From contig JAOAHW010000130.1 in NCBI GenBank assembly GCA_026415015.1, positions 1 through 8,482 of the forward strand: a DNA stretch of 8,482 nucleotides, given 5' to 3'. A program made the translations under genes and the position numbers. A model generated the notes under the pieces. The model was not told the DNA's origin. It was given only the letters and a program-made list of their open reading frames with translations, and did no database searches. The DNA is from Syntrophorhabdaceae bacterium (GTDB lineage: Bacteria > Desulfobacterota > Syntrophorhabdia > Syntrophorhabdales > Syntrophorhabdaceae). Of this stretch, positions 6,628 through 8,482 are shown one piece after another (within the stretch, counting starts at the first letter, position 1; every line of letters begins with the position of its first letter).

Positions 6628-7397
6628 TTTAACTTTTCTATAATGAGCTCAGAGACCTTTTTCCCTGATAGGAGCATACCACCAAAGATAGGGCCCATCC
6701 TGTAAGAGCCAAAGGTAGCATTTGCACTCATCCCTGCCACAAATAAACCAGGGAATACCTCTTTTGTATTCTCCAGGGTCTTTGTCTCAGCCACATCAGC
6801 CCACATGGATTTCTCACCCTCTATCTTCCCTGAAGGTGTATTAAGCCTTACATCCATCTTTTTCTCCAGAACCCTTACAACCTCTATGGGGTGACCTGTA
6901 GAATCAACAACACACCTTGACATAATCGTGAGGGGGTCTACATGGAGCCCTGCCATCTCTACGGCTGTCCAGTTAATAACAACCCCGGCAACCCTGTCCT
7001 GCCTTACTACAAGGTCCTCTATGCTTATGAGGTTAAATATCTTTGCCCCTGCCTGGACAGCATTAAAGCAAATCCCTGATACTGCCTCCACAGAGTCTAC
7101 AGTGTAATAGCCAGATCCATAAGGCATTGTCTTGATGTTTAGCATGTCCAGTATGTGTTTACTCTCCTCCTGGACTACAATTTCGTTAAACATCATGCCT
7201 CCGCCCCACATGCCACCACCTATAGATAGCTTTCTCTCGAATACAGCCACCTTTAAACCTGCCTTGGCAAGGAAGTATGCTGCCACAAGCCCTGAGGGTC
7301 CTGCACCGCATACAGCTACATCAAGCTCAAGATTTGATATGAGCTTTTCTGAAAACCTCTCAATAATCGCCTTTGTAACAATCTTCTCGTCTATCAT
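6624..7397 (-). CDS. thi4: Sulfide-dependent adenosine diphosphate thiazole synthase (Thi4 family)
   Basis: Thi4 builds the thiazole half of thiamin from NAD and glycine. The dinucleotide-binding site is AVCGAGPSGLVAAYFLAKAG (28-47), followed by GGGMWGGGMMFNEIVVQ (60-76). The C-terminal block GLFVAGMSANATFGSYRMGPIFGGMLLSG (from 217) is characteristic of the family. In yeast and plant Thi4 a cysteine donates its own sulfur and is destroyed in one turnover. Here the equivalent region reads AGLHVDPLTIMS with His152, as in the methanogen enzymes shown to be iron-dependent, catalytic and fed by free sulfide. The 257-residue length is that of the prokaryotic group. AAGGTGG four bases before the ATG is an acceptable ribosome binding site. 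It is the first gene of thi4-thiDN-thiC-xseA and has the operon's candidate promoter in front of it. Confidence 0.95.
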   Translation of the reverse strand: MIDEKIVTKAIIERFSEKLISNLELDVAVCGAGPSGLVAAYFLAKAGLKVAVFERKLSIGGGMWGGGMMFNEIVVQEESKHILDMLNIKTMPYGSGYYTVDSVEAVSGICFNAVQAGAKIFNLISIEDLVVRQDRVAGVVINWTAVEMAGLHVDPLTIMSRCVVDSTGHPIEVVRVLEKKMDVRLNTPSGKIEGEKSMWADVAETKTLENTKEVFPGLFVAGMSANATFGSYRMGPIFGGMLLSGKKVSELIIEKLK

Positions 7398-7401
7398 CTG
7401 A

Positions 7402-7427
7402 CCACCTTAACTATTTTTTTTGTTAAG
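7402..7427 (-). promoter_or_regulatory. Inverted repeat overlapping the thi4 ribosome binding site
   Basis: CTTAAC (7406-7411) and GTTAAG (7422-7427) form a perfect 6-base inverted repeat around a T-rich 10-base loop. The proximal arm shares bases with the thi4 Shine-Dalgarno AAGGTGG (7408-7402), and the distal arm ends one base from the -10 candidate. It could be a weak hairpin covering the ribosome site or a small operator. The stem is AT-rich, and no function is demonstrated by sequence. Confidence 0.35.
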
Positions 7428-7428
7428 C

Positions 7429-7437
7429 AATATAGCA
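7429..7437 (-). promoter_or_regulatory. Candidate extended -10 promoter of the thi4-thiDN-thiC-xseA operon
   Basis: The minus strand reads TGCTATATT (7437-7429): an extended TGn followed by TATATT, five of six to TATAAT. No good -35 box is found 16-18 bases upstream. A start near 7422 would leave a leader of about 25 bases, too short for a TPP riboswitch. It lies in the only gap before thi4. Confidence 0.4.
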
Positions 7438-7510
7438 TATTTTGGAGAATAAGGGTATTAAAATTGAGTCCCTGGAAATGAAATGGGCTTTATCTTTTTC
7501 TATTAAACCA

Positions 7511-8455
7511 CTAATGATTAAATGTATCTTTTGCCCAGGCAACCCTTGTATCAGGCTGAGCAAATATCTCAGCCGGTGCCCTGTCAACATGCTCAAGCCT
7601 TCTTAACAATCCATTCTGATTTGCCACCTGTATCTGTAACCCTGGCCTTGCATTTAACTCAAGGAGCACAGGCCCCCTATCCCTGTCTATAACCATATCT
7701 ACACCTATGTATCCAAGGCCTGTCATGTCATAGGATTTTGCTGCCATTAAAAGCATATCTTCCCAGAAAGGAACCTTTATATGCTGGACAGGATTCCCTG
7801 TATCAGGGTGATGGGTTATAATCCTTGAACCATGGACTGCAGAGAGGGTCTCACCTTTTGAGATATCTATCCCAACTCCGATTGCTCCTCTATGGAGATT
7901 GGCCTTTCCATCAGAGGCCTTTGTAGGCAGGCGTGTCATTGACATAACAGGGATGCCCCTGTATACAATTATCCTTATATCAGGGACACCCTTATATGTC
8001 ACGTTTGCAAAAATCGGATCAGGGTGTATCAGGCTTTCTATTATTGCTGCATCAGGCAGACCTCCAAGGGAATATATGCCTGAGAGGATACTCGATATAT
8101 GGTAATTGAAGGATTCAAGATTAACAATTGCACTGCTTTGGGTGACAAATCCTTCATCGCTAATATTAACAATGAGTATAATTCCGCTACCACCTGAACC
8201 TCTTGCTGGTTTTAGGGCAAACTCTTTGTGGTCTTTGAGCTTTTTTTTAAGCCCTCTAATATCTCCATGATGCGAAATCACCTGGTATATCTTTGGGGTT
8301 GGAATTCCATGTTTCTGGGCAAGTTGCTTGGTTAAGACTTTATTGTCTACAAGGGGGAATAGGGGACGGGGGTTATATTTCATTATGTATTCAGCATTAC
8401 GCCTGTTCATCCCAAGGATGCCCTTTTCTCTTAGCCTGTCTAAGATATCAAACAT
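7511..8455 (-). CDS. RimK-related ATP-grasp ligase (alpha-L-glutamate ligase-like protein)
   Basis: The 314 residues match the ATP-grasp family annotated as alpha-L-glutamate ligase-like, related to RimK; such enzymes form amide bonds through acyl-phosphate intermediates, but this family's substrate is not established to my knowledge. KGILGMNRRNAEYIMKYNPR (11-30) is the characteristic N-terminal block. Lys82 with the glycine-rich loop ARGSGGSG (84-91) and Glu140 suit nucleotide binding. VPDIRIIVYRGIPVMSM (157-173), ASDGKANLHRGAIGVGID (180-197) and GYIGVDMVIDRDRGPVLLELNARPG (from 248) complete the fold, with metal ligands Asp253, Glu266 and Asn268. In other bacteria the gene usually sits beside one for an inactive-transglutaminase 7TM membrane protein, sometimes with a retropepsin-like protease; those would lie beyond the right edge. 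The start agrees with the family, though only eight native bases precede it, so its ribosome site cannot be judged. Confidence 0.92.
   Translation of the reverse strand: MFDILDRLREKGILGMNRRNAEYIMKYNPRPLFPLVDNKVLTKQLAQKHGIPTPKIYQVISHHGDIRGLKKKLKDHKEFALKPARGSGGSGIILIVNISDEGFVTQSSAIVNLESFNYHISSILSGIYSLGGLPDAAIIESLIHPDPIFANVTYKGVPDIRIIVYRGIPVMSMTRLPTKASDGKANLHRGAIGVGIDISKGETLSAVHGSRIITHHPDTGNPVQHIKVPFWEDMLLMAAKSYDMTGLGYIGVDMVIDRDRGPVLLELNARPGLQIQVANQNGLLRRLEHVDRAPAEIFAQPDTRVAWAKDTFNH
7554..7574 (-). repeat. Perfect 7-base hairpin near the 3' end of the ATP-grasp ligase gene
   Basis: On the coding strand GGCTGAG and CTCAGCC flank a 7-base loop (ATATTTG), a GC-rich perfect stem. It sits about 40 bases before the stop codon and has no U-run after it, so it is not a standard terminator. 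It might stabilise the mRNA 3' end or be a coding coincidence. Confidence 0.45.
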
Positions 8456-8463
8456 TCTAATCC

Positions 8464-8482
8464 CTGTCTCTTATACACATCT
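8464..8482. other. Residual Tn5/Nextera mosaic-end adapter (right end)
   Basis: The last 19 bases read CTGTCTCTTATACACATCT, the exact reverse complement of the first 19. This is tagmentation adapter rather than genome. It hides whatever lies upstream of the ATP-grasp ligase start. Confidence 0.96.

Larger units (their letters stand above)
7398..7510. other. Intergenic region between the ATP-grasp ligase gene and thi4
   Basis: This 113-base AT-rich gap is the largest in the window. It holds the thi4 ribosome site, the small inverted repeat and the -10 candidate. I see no GC-rich hairpin with a U-run that would terminate the ligase transcript, and none of the conserved TPP riboswitch strings (CTGAGA plus the CCTGATC...TAAT.CC.GCG block). 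Read-through from the ligase gene therefore cannot be excluded. Confidence 0.6.

Noticed and set aside
7530..7600. Partial resemblance to a TPP riboswitch: on the minus strand, CTGAGA is followed by CCTGAT and TGCC inside the ligase gene end
   Set aside because: The stretch is conserved-looking coding sequence. CTGAGA is explained by a simple 7-base hairpin, and the TAAT-CC-GCG pyrophosphate-binding block and closing P1 strand are missing. An Rfam RF00059 scan would settle it.
1..8482. 19-base terminal inverted repeats suggesting the whole window is a transposon
   Set aside because: The repeats are exactly the Tn5 mosaic end used in library preparation, and there is no transposase inside. 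Core housekeeping genes fill the interval.

Overview
The window is one contig-sized piece of bacterial DNA. It is bounded at both ends by 19-base Tn5/Nextera mosaic-end sequence (1-19 and 8464-8482), so the native sequence runs from about 20 to 8463. All seven genes I can support lie on the minus strand and are tightly packed; I see no RNA gene, mobile element or CRISPR array. MltG, RuvX and ExoVII (XseA) make the host a bacterium. The thiamin genes are of the type found in anaerobes and archaea: a sulfide-dependent Thi4, a ThiD-ThiN fusion and a short ThiC. An anaerobe from a sulfide-containing habitat is the natural reading. A Nitrospirota- or Desulfobacterota-like lineage would fit, but that is a weak inference.

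In transcription order (right to left), 8455-7511 is an ATP-grasp ligase of the RimK-related 'alpha-L-glutamate ligase-like' family. A 113-base AT-rich gap follows, with a possible extended -10 promoter and a small inverted repeat. Then come thi4 (7397-6624), thiDN (6627-5299), thiC (5302-4016) and xseA (4004-2784), joined by two ATGA overlaps and one 11-base gap. After a 57-base gap holding a convincing promoter come ruvX (2726-2310), mltG (2329-1322, overlapping ruvX) and a thiolase (1310 to the left edge, cut off).

The three thiamin genes together cover thiamin monophosphate synthesis in very few proteins. Thi4 makes the thiazole from NAD, glycine and sulfide; ThiC makes HMP-P from AIR; the ThiD domain makes HMP-PP; the ThiN domain couples the two halves. 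ThiE and the ThiG/ThiS/ThiF/ThiH thiazole set are absent from the window. No TPP riboswitch is recognisable in front of thi4.

I did not find a clearly undescribed system. The points most worth following are the archaeal-like thiamin operon co-transcribed with xseA, the nearly leaderless ruvX promoter, the truncated SCP2-type thiolase with a long C-terminus, and the unseen partner genes of the ATP-grasp ligase just beyond the right edge.
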